64,000 nt of DNA from Dichetophora obliterata (taxonomy: Eukaryota; Arthropoda; Insecta; Diptera; Sciomyzidae): positions 298,955,208-299,019,207 of the forward strand of contig OY986435.1 in the NCBI GenBank assembly GCA_963920525.1. Reading direction: 5' to 3'. The notes under the pieces are model-generated. The model made no database searches. It saw only the letters and a list, made by a program, of their open reading frames with translations, and had not been told where the DNA came from. Made by a program: the position numbers and the translations under genes. Positions 21,276-32,780 of this stretch are shown one piece after another. Each line of letters begins with the position of its first letter. Position 1 is the stretch's first letter.

Positions 21276-23770
21276 CAGCAATTCCATTTTGAACGTACCG
21301 GCCTTTCGGAATGACCATCTCCCATTTTGGTAAAATTTTGCAGGGAGCATCACTGACAGAAATAAAATACTTGATTTGGAGGAAAAAAGTTTGGAGTGAT
21401 TTTTGGCGGAGTTACTGGGTGCACAAATTGAAAAAATCGGCAAAAACGTCGAAAATTTATTTTTACTAAAATTCATATCTCCAACATTTCTTAGCAGTTT
21501 TTCAAGTTTGAACGACCCTTTAAAAGCTAATGAATTGGACTTTAATCCAAAAATAATTTTGGGAATTTTTGGGTGTTGGGGGTTCCATCCCATGCGGTTA
21601 CATAATGAATTTCGATGTAGGGTTTCGAGGAACACCATTTAAAAAATTTAAATAATGTTTTTTCTTAAATCGCGCAAAATTACCTTTTAAAAATATAAAA
21701 ATTAGGCTGGAGACGCAATGGGTTAATAAGATATGGGTATTTTAACATATAAGCAAACAATTTTCTTTTAGCAAACGAATTTCTTAACCGGTTTGTAAGT
21801 TTGAACTACTGTTGGAAAGGTAATTTAACGGACTTTAATCCAAAAATTGTTCTCAAAAATGTTGGTGTTGAGCGTTAATTCCCTTGCGATAAGGTTATCG
21901 ATTTCAGTGTAGGGGTTCTAAGAACACCATTAAGAATAAATAAATAATTTTTTAAAGGGCGCAAATTTACTATACAAACAATTTAAAAATTGGGGTAGAG
22001 ACACAATGGGTTAATTAGATATTGTCATTTCTAACATTTTAGCAAACAGTTTTTGGATTAGCAAACGAATTTCTCAACCGAATTGTAAGTTTCAACTACC
22101 GTTACAAAGGTAATTGAACGGACTTTAATCCAAAACTAGTTTTGGAAAAGTATTGGTGGTTTTAGTGGTTGGGGGCAAGATTTGCAAAAACTCTCAAATG
22201 AATAAAAAAATTGCACTCATCCTCATCAATATTATTTACGAAGAAAAAAACTTGAGCGCTTTTATCTTAAATATTCAGAGTGATCAAAACTTTTTCTTCG
22301 CTCTTTCATAGAATTCGTTCGTAGGTTGTGCTCTTCACAAAAACTGAGTTGAACAACGCCTCCACTTCTTGTTATTTATTTCTTGTTATTCTTCTATACT
22401 CAAAAACGCTCGCGAGTTTTTGCAAAGATAAACTCATTTCATTGGAATTTTTGCGTTCGCTCTTTTATAGACTCAACGAGTGATCTTGTTAATTAAAAAT
22501 AAATACGTGTTTTATGATGAACTACATTTTTTTGCGTTTTCAAATTAAATATTTGAGTATTTAATAAATTTTTAAAAGGTTTCGTGTTGTTTATTTTTAA
22601 AATATAATGATTTTTTAATGCAATATATTACTAAGAAAAATACTTAATATTATTGATTTAACTAGTTACAATTTATTTTATACGAAATGTTTAACTAAAG
22701 TTTCGCATAAAATGAAAGCAAGCAAAACAACGAGTTTCTCATATCAAAATTCACGAGCGATGACTCAACACGACGTCACTCTTTTGAAATTTCTCAGTAT
22801 AAAAACTCTCGAACGAGGAAAGCAGTAGCGGAATTCAAAGAAGAATGAATATTTTATCCGCATACGCTCTGAATGTTAAAAAATGATTAACTAATAGCAA
22901 AGATAACTCAGAAGAGCGGGAGCGCATTTTGATTGCTTTACGCATCCTGGTTGGGGGTTCCATCCTTTGCGGTAAGGTAATTCATTTTGAAGAAGGAGTT
23001 CGTAGAACAAAATTTAAAAAGCTGGTAAAATTACCTTTTCAACAGTATAAAAATTAGGGTGGGGACTCAATGGGTTCATAAGATATGGTCATTTTAACAT
23101 CTAAAAAAATATGTAATTGAAATTTTTGTGTAAATGTTAAAATGTCCATATATCATGAACCCATTGAGTCTCCATCCTAATTTTTATATTGTTGAAAAGG
23201 TATTTTTAAAACCTTAAAAAAAACATATATAAAATTTTTAAATGGCGTTCTGCGAATCCATTCTTTAAAATCAATTACCACACCGCAAGGGATAGAGATT
23301 CCAACCCCCAAAACTTTTTAAAAACAATTTTTGAATTAAAGTCCGTTCAATTACCTATCCAACTCAAACTTTGGTTAAGAAAAAACATTTTTTTTTCTTC
23401 GACTCTTTAAAAAAATATAATTTCAATTTTTAAATGGTCTTCCTCAAACCCCTTCATCGAAATCAATTACGTTACCACAAGAGATGGAACTCAAACCACC
23501 AAAATTTCCAAAATTATTTTTGGTTTAAAGTTCAACTAATTAGCTTTCCAACAATAGTTTAAACCTAACAATCTGTTTAGAAATTTTTGAGATATGAACT
23601 TTAGTAAAAATCAATTTTCGATGTTTTTGCCGCCAAAAATCGCGCCAAACTATTTTCCTTTAAACAAAGTTTTTTATTTCCGTCAGTAAAGCTACATGCA
23701 TTTTCACCAAAATCGCAGATAGTTATTGCGTAATTTTAATTTTTCCGGTACATTTAAAACGGAATTGCTG
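21276..23770. mobile_element. Foldback-type element with long, tandemly repeated inverted arms
   Basis: The outer ends CAGCAATTCC (21276-21285 and inverse at 23761-23770) begin arms that stay complementary over most of their length. The arms are built of diverged tandem units about 285-295 bp long: GGACTTTAATCCAAAA recurs near 21537, 21830 and 22115, and its inverse recurs near 23332. The symmetry axis lies near 23120, in a hairpin at 23040-23203. The left arm is longer because a 774-bp hAT MITE sits in it. No transposase is present. Long arms made of direct repeats are typical of foldback/Galileo-like elements; the exact family is an inference. Confidence 0.8.
22168..22957. mobile_element. 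hAT-type MITE nested in the foldback arm
   Basis: The 774-bp insert 22176-22949 is flanked by perfect 8-bp duplications GTTGGGGG (22168-22175 and 22950-22957). Its ends, CAAGATTTGCAAA and the inverse of TTTACGCATCCTG, match at 9 of 13 positions. Removing it restores the foldback arm sequence (TGGTTGGGGGTTCCATCC), as seen in the first unit at 21575-21592. Confidence 0.82.
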
Positions 23771-23990
23771 CATAAAAAAAGTTCAAGTTCATATATTAAT
23801 TTTTGTGAAATTTCAAAGAGATGTTACCATTTTAGCTCATTTTTAAAAATTAAGCTTCTAATTTTTCAGATAGAAGCTTAAGTATCGGATTTCCTTACGA
23901 TAGCTTCAAAATTACGGCTGTAATCGTGGTCGCTGACAGACTGACGGTCATGGCTAAATCAACTCGGGTGGTGATGCTGTTCGATAAAAT

Positions 23991-24792
23991 ATGGGCATTT
24001 CCGTAGCTACGCACGTGACAGTCGTACGACTTTAATGAGTGGAAAAACAAAGAATAATTAAGCTTACAGTTTTTTTATTTTGATTTTTCAATAGTTTACT
24101 AAGCTCACTACACAAGGTGTGTGCACTATACAAGGTGTAAAAGCTAAGAGTTGTCAAAATCTCGGCTCTTAGATAAAAGCCACCAAAAATTATATGTTAC
24201 GTGACACAAAATAGAAGTGGTTTTTACCTGCAACAATATCAACGAAAAAATTTTGAAAAGTTTGCACGAGTTTGTCTATGAAAGTTTTTTTTAATATAAT
24301 CTGGAATAATGTTGCTACATATTCATATTTGCTTAGTTGAAAAATAATTTTTTAATTATTTTTATACAAGCCATAATATGATACGTTACGTGATATACGT
24401 TATGTGACAGATTTTTCCCTTCAAAAAAGTGCAAATATTTTATATTTTCATTTATTTAATTGAACTAGAAAGACATATAAAGTGTAATTCAGGAACATTA
24501 CTATCGAAAACTAAAAAAAAAATTGAATTAAACTTTGTATTATACGAGTATTTAATATACTTACAAAATTTCAACTTTCGTAAAATTTTTTCAACTTTTG
24601 TCACTATTTTTCAACTTTTGTTGCCATTTCATCATGTTTGCTGCCATTTTTAAAAATTCAAATTGAGATCAGCTCTATTTACTCTCACAATAAACATTTC
24701 AACATTTGTTTTTCTCTATTATCGAGGTTTAAAAGAATTTTAAGTAACATTTAATTTTCAGTCGCGGTAGACCTTTTGGCTGAAATGCCCAT
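23991..24792. mobile_element. Non-coding TIR element, about 800 bp (copy 1)
   Basis: TATGGGCATTTC near 23991 and GAAATGCCCATA near 24780-24792 form short inverted ends with TA on each side, suggesting a TA-target element. The inner part 24215-24792 recurs in the same orientation at 62029-62592. It contains TACGTTACGTGA-like words (24190-24200, 24382-24408). No coding sequence. Confidence 0.55.
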
Positions 24793-26839
24793 ATAAACTT
24801 TTCTATACTTATACAAACGCAGTGATAAAAAATTCGTATTAAAGGTGGGTATGTTTATGGGCGTATTTGATCCAAACTTATATATATTTTATATTTAACT
24901 GCAAAAAGTACTCATACCAAATTTCAAGGCCCTAGGTTTATTTTTACTATTTATGGAAAAAATTTGTATAGAATTCTCCCACTTGCGATGCCTTGATTTG
25001 TTTGTATTCAAGTGTAGTTGTTTGCCGTTCAGCGTCTTAAGCTGCTTGAGCAAACAGCAACGTAAATATTTTCATTTTCGTAGTCTTGGTTCTAATTTTT
25101 AATTTTATTTTATTTATGTTTCTTTCTTTGCTCTAACTTATTGAGACTTTATAAAGGAAGGAAATACATGTATTTTGTTTTTCTAAATGTCTGTTGCAAC
25201 ATTTATGAATCCATGCATTGGTCGGAGTACTTGTATCTTTTCTTGAGTTCAAAATTGGTATTTTATATCAGCAGGAAACAGGAACAAACTCACTTTACCA
25301 ACACTTGAACGCAAATAATAATGAGAGCAAAGAGGCGATGTACATAAAAGGAATAAGCGGGGAAACTGTAATAAGTGTATGCGTGAAAACTGTAGCAAAC
25401 TATCAGAAAATTTGTTAGTTTCTAAGAATATAATCATTTTTTTTTGTCGATCTTTAGAAAACGAAATTGAGTGAGAACGGACGTTAACAAAAAAAAAAAA
25501 AAGAAAGGAAATAGTTTTCTTAATGCATGCATTTGTCTGTGTTTTTAAAGTTGTAAGTTTAACAAAACGTTGTGCTGAAAGTTTTGCTGGTTTGTTCTTA
25601 AAAAATTTAAATAAAAAATATTTTATACACATGCAGGTTTCTAGAAAAAGTACACTGTACATTAGACCATATCGAAAAAACAAATTTCGCAGCACCTTAG
25701 ACTTTCTTTCTGACTTTCTTTCAACATTATTGAAAGAAAGTCTCAAAAAAAATATTTTTATTTGGACCGAACGTAGTGGTCGCGGCGCATTGACAAATTT
25801 CTTTATAACTTCGGTATTTACCGTCGGATCTTTGCAGACGATGAGCAAACTTTTAAATTGTTTGTAATATCTTATTATTTTTATAAAATATGCACCGAAA
25901 ACGTTCCTATCCGAATCTACCATCCCTCAAAAAACCATTAAACTCATCCGAAGAAATTACATCGATTATCCCATCGGAAGTATTTAAAAAAAAAGTTGCA
26001 CATAAGGACGAATAAAGAAATTACGACGAGAAAAGTATATACTCTTTTTTCCAAATGTTACCACTAGTACACTTTATATGTTCTATATACCTGTCTGCAA
26101 TAAACCCATTATTTTTTTTAAGCATAATAATAGTCTGTACGTATATGCAAAGTTAAATTTTCATTTCAAGCACCAATATCGGTAAATTGCATATAAAGAA
26201 TTACACAGCTATACATACGTAAATTTTCTTAAAAATGCAAATTTCAGATTTTCTTTACATAGTTTCAAGCATGATTTATGTAGTTTAATTTAAAATTTAT
26301 ATTAAAATAACTAAAATAACATTTGCTTGGAATGACGCTTCAAACGCGGTATGTCATTAGTCGATTTGGCATCACTGCGGAAAGTTACAGTGTTGCCAGA
26401 TGGGCGCTTCGAATATGGACAACCCTGTATTATATATAGTAAATATGGAATATACTGTATCCTTTTGAAAAATATTGAAATATTTATTTCAGCTATAGCT
26501 ATAAAAAAAGTTCCACAAAGTTCCACGAAATTTCTTTATATGTTCGAATAAACAACATATGGTTAGCGTAAAAATGTCAGAGTCGATTTGCTGAGACCAC
26601 ACAACCGAAAAAGGTTAAAAAAATGCAAGCGCAATTTCAACAAATTGTATTAAAAATGCTTCTGGTGCCACTTTCTGAAGTAATGAAAAATATGATTGTG
26701 ATAACGAGTTTGATGATGATGTTGAAGGCAAAATATCTATAAATTTCATTTTACTCGATTTTTGTATTATTAAACAAAAGTTTTCGTTTCCATTTTTTCA
26801 TTTATGTTTATGGTCACCGTGACCACATTGGATCCATAT
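24793..26839. other. AT-rich DNA without a supported gene
   Basis: Two overlapping opposed open frames (25249-25923 minus, 25523-25867 plus) are low-complexity or without known motifs. Segment 25866-25960 is an inverted copy of 29268-29370. Poly-T/poly-A runs at 25436-25506 suggest small insertions. A self-complementary stretch of TATA/ATAT words is at 26420-26500. Confidence 0.45.
25866..25960 (+). repeat. Dispersed 95-bp repeat, inverted copy at 29268-29370
   Basis: Words ATTTTTATAAAATATGCACC and CAAAAAACCATTAAACTC are shared in inverse orientation with 29268-29370. The source family is unknown. Confidence 0.6.
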
Positions 26840-27600
26840 TGACTTTTTAAAATATAATGTTGAAATCATAATCAGCTATTCTCAAATCTCTAGGTGCAAA
26901 GTTTTATTAAAATCTATAAAGTCATTATAAAAACTAGTATGAAATGATCTTCGAATGTGCCGAAGTTGTATTATTTTGATAACGTCACCTGTATAGGACG
27001 TGGTTTTTATCCAAATATTTCAAATTTTAAACTCAGGGTGTGTAAATGTGTAAAAGCTTTTACTAATGTGTAAAATATCAAATTTAAACCCATATTTCTT
27101 AGTTTTTTGGAATGGAAAATTTTGCTATAATGATGACGTCACTTTGAATGGGAGGTAGTCGGAGTTTTCAGTTTATTTAACAAACTTCAAACAACAAGAG
27201 CGTAATTAAGATTTAAATTTATTTGCAAAAGTTGAAGCCATTGAATTAATTTTTCTTTGTAAGGGAGGTTGTCGTGGTTTTCATTCGATTTTTCAAATTT
27301 CATACTCAGAGTGCATGTTAAGAGTAAAAGTTTATTTGCAAATTTTAAAGTCATTATAAAGTTTTTGAGCATTTTAAACAGATTTTATCGTTTTGGTAAA
27401 TTCACTTTATATGGAAGGCAGGCGTGGTTTTTATCTGATGACGCTCATTTTTCAACTTGATCTCTATTTTTTAATAAAAAGGTTATATATCGAATTTCGA
27501 TACGATAGCCCTAAATTACGGCTATTATCGCTATCCCAGTCGGACATAAGGATAGACAGCCAGACAGACAGGAGGTGATTCTGATAAAAAAATATATAAT
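26840..27600 (+). repeat. Diverged tandem-like repeats with GACA-rich tail
   Basis: Several diverged units share TTTCAAATTTTAAACTCAG / TTTCATACTCAGAGTG and CGTGGTTTT words at roughly 150-250 bp spacing (27005-27060, 27265-27330, 27415-27460). They run into 27485-27575 (GATACGATAGCC..., CAGACAGACAGG), a segment that also resembles 23870-23950. It is probably the tail of a repetitive element; the family is unassigned. Confidence 0.45.
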
Positions 27601-27876
27601 TTTCTATACCTGGCACACCTCCTCATCGGCAGTATGCGTGGGGTATACAAATAACTTTGTTGTCGCAATTTTGTTATTGTCCCTGTGTGCAGGGTTTGAA
27701 ATTGCTTGACTATTTTCAATTGCTTAGATATAACTGCGAAAAATGAACCAGCAATAGTAAACAGCAACAGCAAAGAAAAAAAATAAAAATGCAGATCATA
27801 CTGCTGAACTAAACTGAGCTGTAGGTTTTGCTAACAAAGCCAGTTCAGTCAAATGCTGTAAAATAAAAAATACTGC

Positions 27877-28380
27877 GTGCTCCGAAAATATCTTGTTTCG
27901 ATGATAACGGACCAAGATCCGCCAGTACGTTTAGATGGATATGCAAAGATTTTTGCAGCACGCACAGAAGCAACAGGGTGCATTCGAAAAATGTTCGGTC
28001 CAGAAGTAGATAATTTTATAAATTTTGAAAGTGAATCATACTTTAATATAACCAACAGTACGAAATTCATATTAACTGAGCCACCTTGACTACAATACCA
28101 ACTTTAAGCATTGCAATACTCAAATGACATAATCGAATTACCAGGCAAAGTAAACAAATTCATTTGATATTTTTCCTTACTAAACTCCATTATTTTCACT
28201 TCTTATCTATGTCATTCTCAAAATACTAAGCGTTTTGTCCACGTAGAACATGAATTTGCCATTGCTGTCACCGATGAGCAACGAATAGGTCATATATTAT
28301 CTAAGCTCGATAGCCGCCAGAAATACAGTCTGCTCGAACATGATCGCTTAAAACTCGATGATTTCATAATGTGAAAAATT
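27877..28380 (+). other. Unassigned coding-like block
   Basis: Two plus-strand segments have protein-like composition. The first, from an ATG at 27901 to 28089, encodes a peptide of about 62 residues with RLDGYAKIFAARTEATGC. The second, about 28216-28373, encodes KRFVHVEHEFAIAVTDEQR and continues ILSKLDSRQKYSLLEHDRLK before a stop. A possible third part is 28657-28793 (KRKKSLADLIAISARLKAS). They could be exons of one small gene or the remains of a transposon gene, with a MITE (28440-28590) between the last two. I do not recognise the family, and no splice sites are strong enough to join them. Confidence 0.35.
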
Positions 28381-28439
28381 TCTTAGTAAAATAATAAAAT
28401 GACTTTTGAATCACCAGTTTTCCCCACTATAAAATTCTG

Positions 28440-28590
28440 TGTTTTAAAGTGTTTTCTAAATGACCTCTATTTTTATTATGTTGACTTTATATGATTTAAA
28501 TACAAATTCTAAATGTTTGATAGTTTATATCATACTTGATTTTAAATACAAATTCTAGTTGTTTGATAGTTTAAAATCGTTTATTGAGCT
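28440..28590. mobile_element. Half copy of the palindromic MITE at 29033-29233
   Basis: The sequence TTCTAAATGACCTCTATTTT, then TTGACTTTATATGATTTAAATAC and CTAAATGTTTGATAGTTT matches the left arm and centre of the element at 29033-29233. A third copy, internally deleted, is at 52228-52347. Confidence 0.65.
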
Positions 28591-29032
28591 TAAGGTCAAA
28601 GTTAGAAAAATTAATTGTTCTAACGAATCTTTCCAAAGAAACAACAACAACAAAGTTTTCCAATATGAAAAGGAAAAAATCACTAGCTGATCTTATTGCA
28701 ATTTCGGCCCGGCTAAAGGCTTCATCAGAAATCTTTGTGATACCCGTGCAAGCGCGCACTAACACACTGCACCACCGGGGCGATGAGATTTGAAGTGTCG
28801 ATTTCTCAGTTTTTCTCCCATTTCACATGCTCACATTAGTCGTTGTATTTTTGCCTTACTGTAGTCATGCTTATGTTATTATATGGAGTCCAACAGCCTG
28901 CTGGAAGTCTCCACTAACAAAGCATGTTTACTGAGGTTGTTTTTAGATTTTTGCTGATTTTGTTTTCAGCTGTTTTCGTTTGGTCGAGCTCTACCATTTG
29001 ATTAAAGTTTTCTCTAAATGACCTCTATATTT

Positions 29033-29233
29033 ATTATGTTGACTTTGTATGATTTAAATACAAATTCTAAATGTTTGATAGTTTAAATCATACTTGATTT
29101 TAAATAATTACATACAAATTATAATAAACGATTTTAAACTATCAAACAGCTAGAATTTGTATTTAAAATCGAGTATGATTTAAACTATCAAACATTTAGA
29201 ATTTGTATTTAAATCATATAAAGTCAACATAAT
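29033..29233. mobile_element. Palindromic MITE, about 200 bp
   Basis: Nearly the whole sequence is self-complementary, with about 75-bp outer arms beginning ATTATGTTGACTTTGTATGA and ending with the inverse. As RNA or single-stranded DNA it would fold into a long hairpin. It is one of three copies in the window. Confidence 0.75.
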
Positions 29234-29267
29234 TCTGTGTTTTATTTAAATGATTTTCTTTGGAAGA

Positions 29268-29370
29268 GTTTAATGGTTTTTTGAAGGCTTTAATTGGTAC
29301 ATTAGGAAAGTATATTCGGATAATAACGTTTTCGGTGCATATTTTATAAAAATAATACGATAGGACAAAA
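29268..29370 (-). repeat. Inverted copy of 25866-25960
   Basis: See 25866-25960. The two copies are about 3.3 kb apart in opposite orientation. Identity is visible by eye over most of 95 bp. Confidence 0.6.
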
Positions 29371-30645
29371 ACTTATAATATTTCTAGTAGAAATAGCGAA
29401 ATTTTTTTTTTTTGTAAAAGTGGAATGATTTTTTATGGGCTTTCCATTTCGTAAATCAAGATGGTACCTTTAGATAGTAGGAACTGAGGTCCGGTGGGTC
29501 AGTATTATAAGGGGTCAACTAAGGTCAATGAGTCCTCGAAACAAAAAATAGGAATTTTTTAGACAAAAATAAAGATAAATACTCTTACTTTTGCATAAAA
29601 AAAAGGATTTTTATCAAAACTTACTTTCAATAATGTTTCAGATTAGTTGGCGTGTGGTGACATTTTTTTGTTTTGCTTATAAGACGACCTCACAGGGTAA
29701 ATAAGAAAAGTGTACCGCACACCTTCTAATTCAAAGCATTTTTGGAAGGTAATTTCGAAATATATTTTCGATTCTTTTCCGTATAAAATAAGAATAAAAA
29801 TAGGAGAAGTAGTCTAATCTCCGCGAAGTTTAGCTTTTGAGTTAATTTGGAGACACTGATTTCAAAAATAAAATCAGATTTAATGCAAAGTCAATAATTT
29901 TCTCAAAAATCTCGTTCGTATTCCGAATTTTGAGCATTTTCAAAATATTATGGACACATAAAAAATCTAAAAATTTCGCAAAAATGTAATATTTCTTTTA
30001 TGCCGAAATTTTCTTCTTAACAAAAAGCATTTTTTTAAAAACAAAGGCTATTTAGTTTTCAAGACAATTTTTTTAGGGAGCGCACTCTGTGCCGAATAAA
30101 TGCTTTTTCATATAAATTACATATTTGTTTGCAGTCACTGATGCAGTCACTTGTTAAGAGTTTTTTATTAATTTAAATATAAAAAATAGTAATAAAAAAG
30201 TGAGATCCAATGAATATTTTGCTTAAGTTAAAAATTAACAACTTGCTTTAGGTTAAGTTAAATTAAAAAAATAAACGACATCAAATTTTTTTGTTTAAAT
30301 GAACTGACAATAACAAAAAAATAACAAAATAACAATAGCTACCCAGTATTTTAATATTTCTATGTGTTGTAGTTTTTAAAAACAAAAGTTGAAGCTCAAA
30401 AATAAAAAATGTTGATAAAATTGTCAGCTGCTTTTTTTGGTAGTGAAAATTTCATTAAAAATATTGTTTTCGTTGTCGTTTCCAATTGAAACAGAAGAAA
30501 GTCTTTAGCAACATACATGACGATAATAAGTCATTATATGTAATACTTTAACAAATGATTTCATATATTTTTATTTTGAAAAAACTTAATTTTATAGATT
30601 AAAGAAGTAAAATCCATCGTTAGAAATGATCTTCTTAAATATATA
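29371..30645. other. No gene seen
   Basis: AT-rich, no coding frame over 60 codons, no repeat structure that I can name, up to the left end of the EnSpm-like element. Confidence 0.5.
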
Positions 30646-30840
30646 CACAGAAAAAAAAAATTTCTTCAATGTGATGAACTGCAATGTTCATACCCCGATT
30701 CATAATATTGAAGATGAATTCATAATTCTGGTAAAAAACATAATCAATATTACGAACCTTTTCATCTATTTGATGAAAGCAGATAATTGCTAAAAAAGAC
30801 GATCATCAATATGATGAATTGGCGTTCATTAAAACTTTAA
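30646..30840. promoter_or_regulatory. Left subterminal region of the EnSpm-like element
   Basis: About ten ATGAA/TTCAT words in both orientations lie within 195 bp (for example GATGAACTGCAATGTTCAT at 30674-30692, GATGAATTCAT at 30713-30723). Such clustered motifs near the ends are the usual binding sites of EnSpm-type transposase complexes; binding here is an inference. Confidence 0.5.
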
Positions 30841-31247
30841 AAAAATTCGTTTATTAGCGATATCCGTCGTGCGTTGCTACGCCTAAAACAAACATATATT
30901 AACTCCATACTGAGTTAAATGTTATGCAACATTTAGTTCCAAAGTAATTCGACATCAAAATTTTTAATTGTGTGGGAGTTTAATCCCCCTGAAAATTTCA
31001 TAAAAGTTGGTTAAGCGGCTTCGGAGTCTATACCTAACACACCCACATAAATGCATGCATTTCTATATTGCACCAAACAAAAGACTTTAAGCTTTATTTT
31101 TGAAGGTAATACGTTTTAGTTGTTGTAATTTGAAAAATTTGGTTGGAATTTTGTAATTGATTTTTTATACATGATTTTTCAATTCTTATTACGTATATAA
31201 AGGGTTGCTTACTCGGCAAGTTTTTGCAAATTTATATTCATTCGCTC
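30841..31247. other. No gene seen
   Basis: Non-coding part of the element, with a GCGTTGCTACGCCTAAAAC-like patch at 30872-30891 that resembles other dispersed repeats, but nothing I can name. Confidence 0.4.
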
Positions 31248-31463
31248 TTAATTACGTCTCAAGCTTCGAGAAGATATTCGATTGAACAATTCCAGATATG
31301 CTGCTGGGGTCCAACCTTCTGCATTAGGTAGTACACGAGGAAACCACCAGCCAGCACATCCAACATTTAGTAATTTAACAGCGTAACCATCACGTATTGA
31401 AGCCTCAGAATGACCCATAGCGACATAGTCAGGTACGGCGATAAATTTCCTGCCCGGTGTCTG
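31248..31463 (-). pseudogene. SH3-domain fragment, probably captured from a host gene
   Basis: On the minus strand, codons from 31463 to the TAA at 31248 encode 71 residues that read as one complete SH3 domain: KFIAVPDYVAMGHSEAS carries the ALYDY-like motif, VKLLNVGCAGWWFPRVL carries the paired tryptophans, and EGWTPAAYLEL carries the GW.PAAYL end. SH3 domains bind proline-rich peptides in signalling and cytoskeletal proteins. The sequence then reads NRISSRSLRRN and stops. Upstream (minus strand) a stop codon precedes the domain, and a Ser/Thr-rich coding-like stretch at about 31470-31600 is broken into several frames. I recall similar SH3 sequences in RhoGEF-type proteins, but the parent gene is not assigned. 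No ORF start exists, so it is a fragment rather than a gene. It sits inside the EnSpm-like element and antisense to its genes. Confidence 0.8.
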
Positions 31464-32153
31464 TTACCCTCAATCGTTGACATGCCATCCTCTCAATTTG
31501 AGTAGTTGGAGCTTTAACCACACACATCTGGCGTCGCATCCCTATCTGTCGTCGTCGTCGAGGTAGACGAAATAAGACTGATGGCATCTGCATCTGCGAG
31601 TGCACCTGCCTGTGTTGATGGGCAGAAGTTGTGATCGCCGCTGCTACTTCAATTCATTCAATAGAGTTCATTCAATAGAACACGCTTGATTTCTGCCACC
31701 CGTTTTTTTTTTGATTTTGATACCTCCTGGCGACCCTGCAGCCAGACTTAATAACGCTTTACGTCGCCGCGCACAGATTCGGTGAGACCGATTTGTGACA
31801 TCTTGATATAGTGCTTAAATTATGCGTTGTAGTGGCTTTTGTAGTGGGAGAAGATTCCTGGAGAAATAAGTGAGTGTCAACTAGTCTTACGCAGACGCTC
31901 TGCCTGCTGTAAATTTTGACAGTAGAATCAGTAGAGACGATAAAATTTATCCCGCCTCTGCACATAACATGAAGCAACTAATTCGGTGATTAAGATGCAG
32001 TTGGCCAAGTCCTTCTGAAATATATCATTGTGAAATGTGAACATTTCGTGTAGGTTAGCAAAGAGTAGATCTTCCTTACCTTTTATATTGCTATCACCAG
32101 ATATGAGAGCTCTTCGGTTTGAATTTGATCGCAGTATCCCTTTTCCATGGAAC
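31464..32153. other. Coding-like but broken sequence next to the SH3 fragment
   Basis: GC content and codon-like structure are higher than in the neighbouring DNA between about 31500 and 31980. Minus-strand frames show Ser/Thr/Gln/His-rich segments (for example ISSTSTTTTDRDATP) interrupted by stops, including a 72-codon open frame at 31759-31977. It may be more of the same captured host gene; no second domain is recognisable. Confidence 0.4.
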
Positions 32154-32358
32154 TTAGGCTGAATTCCTAAACGTATTTATGCAAAGCATCAGTGTGCTTT
32201 TCATTGAATTGGTGCTTAGTAGACTCACAAAAACTGCGCAACTAAAGCGTGCTTAAAAATAACAATCTAGTTGCGCAGTTTTGGTCAATCTACTAAGCAC
32301 CAATTCATTGAAAAACACACTGATGCTTTGCATAAATACGTTTAGGAATTCAGCCTTA
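32154..32358. mobile_element. Palindromic PIF/Harbinger-type MITE, 199 bp, TTA flanks
   Basis: Element 32157-32355 is a near-perfect hairpin: arms of about 88 bp starting GGCTGAATTCCTAAACGTAT with only a few mismatches around a loop of about 22 bp. TTA lies on both sides (32154-32156 and 32356-32358). A fragment of the same arm (AACACACTGATGCATTGCAT) occurs at 58249-58268. Confidence 0.85.
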
Positions 32359-32780
32359 TTTCATTGACGTAGATTAGCTCGGTCTCCAAATTTTCTGACA
32401 AAATGTGTCCACGTTTCAGACGCCCTGCTTCAGCATCCTTTTGATTTTGCTTATGCTCGATGCTATCTTAACTAGAACCAGTATCGCCATTGAGTGAGAC
32501 TCCCGAGTCAATGACATCTTCGATGGACCTGGGCCTCAGGTTGTTCCCGTTCCATCTGATTGCTTTGAGTATTTTACTTAGCAAAAAGCAAAGCGCACGT
32601 GCAAATAAATTGTCACGCAGTAAAATGCAAAAAGAGAAGGCAATAAGAAAATAATGCCAAACTAATTTACATCTGATTTATTTATGTAAACATAAATATT
32701 TTGGCATTTGCCAAGTAGGGTTTCGTGACGCTCGAAAAAAAAGCATTTTTCAGGGTTTCGGTGTGTAATTCTTATACTAC

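Noticed and set aside
25249..25923. 224-codon minus-strand open frame
   Set aside because: Low-complexity Phe/Lys/Ser-rich sequence crossing poly-T runs, overlapped by an opposed frame, with no domain that I can recognise.
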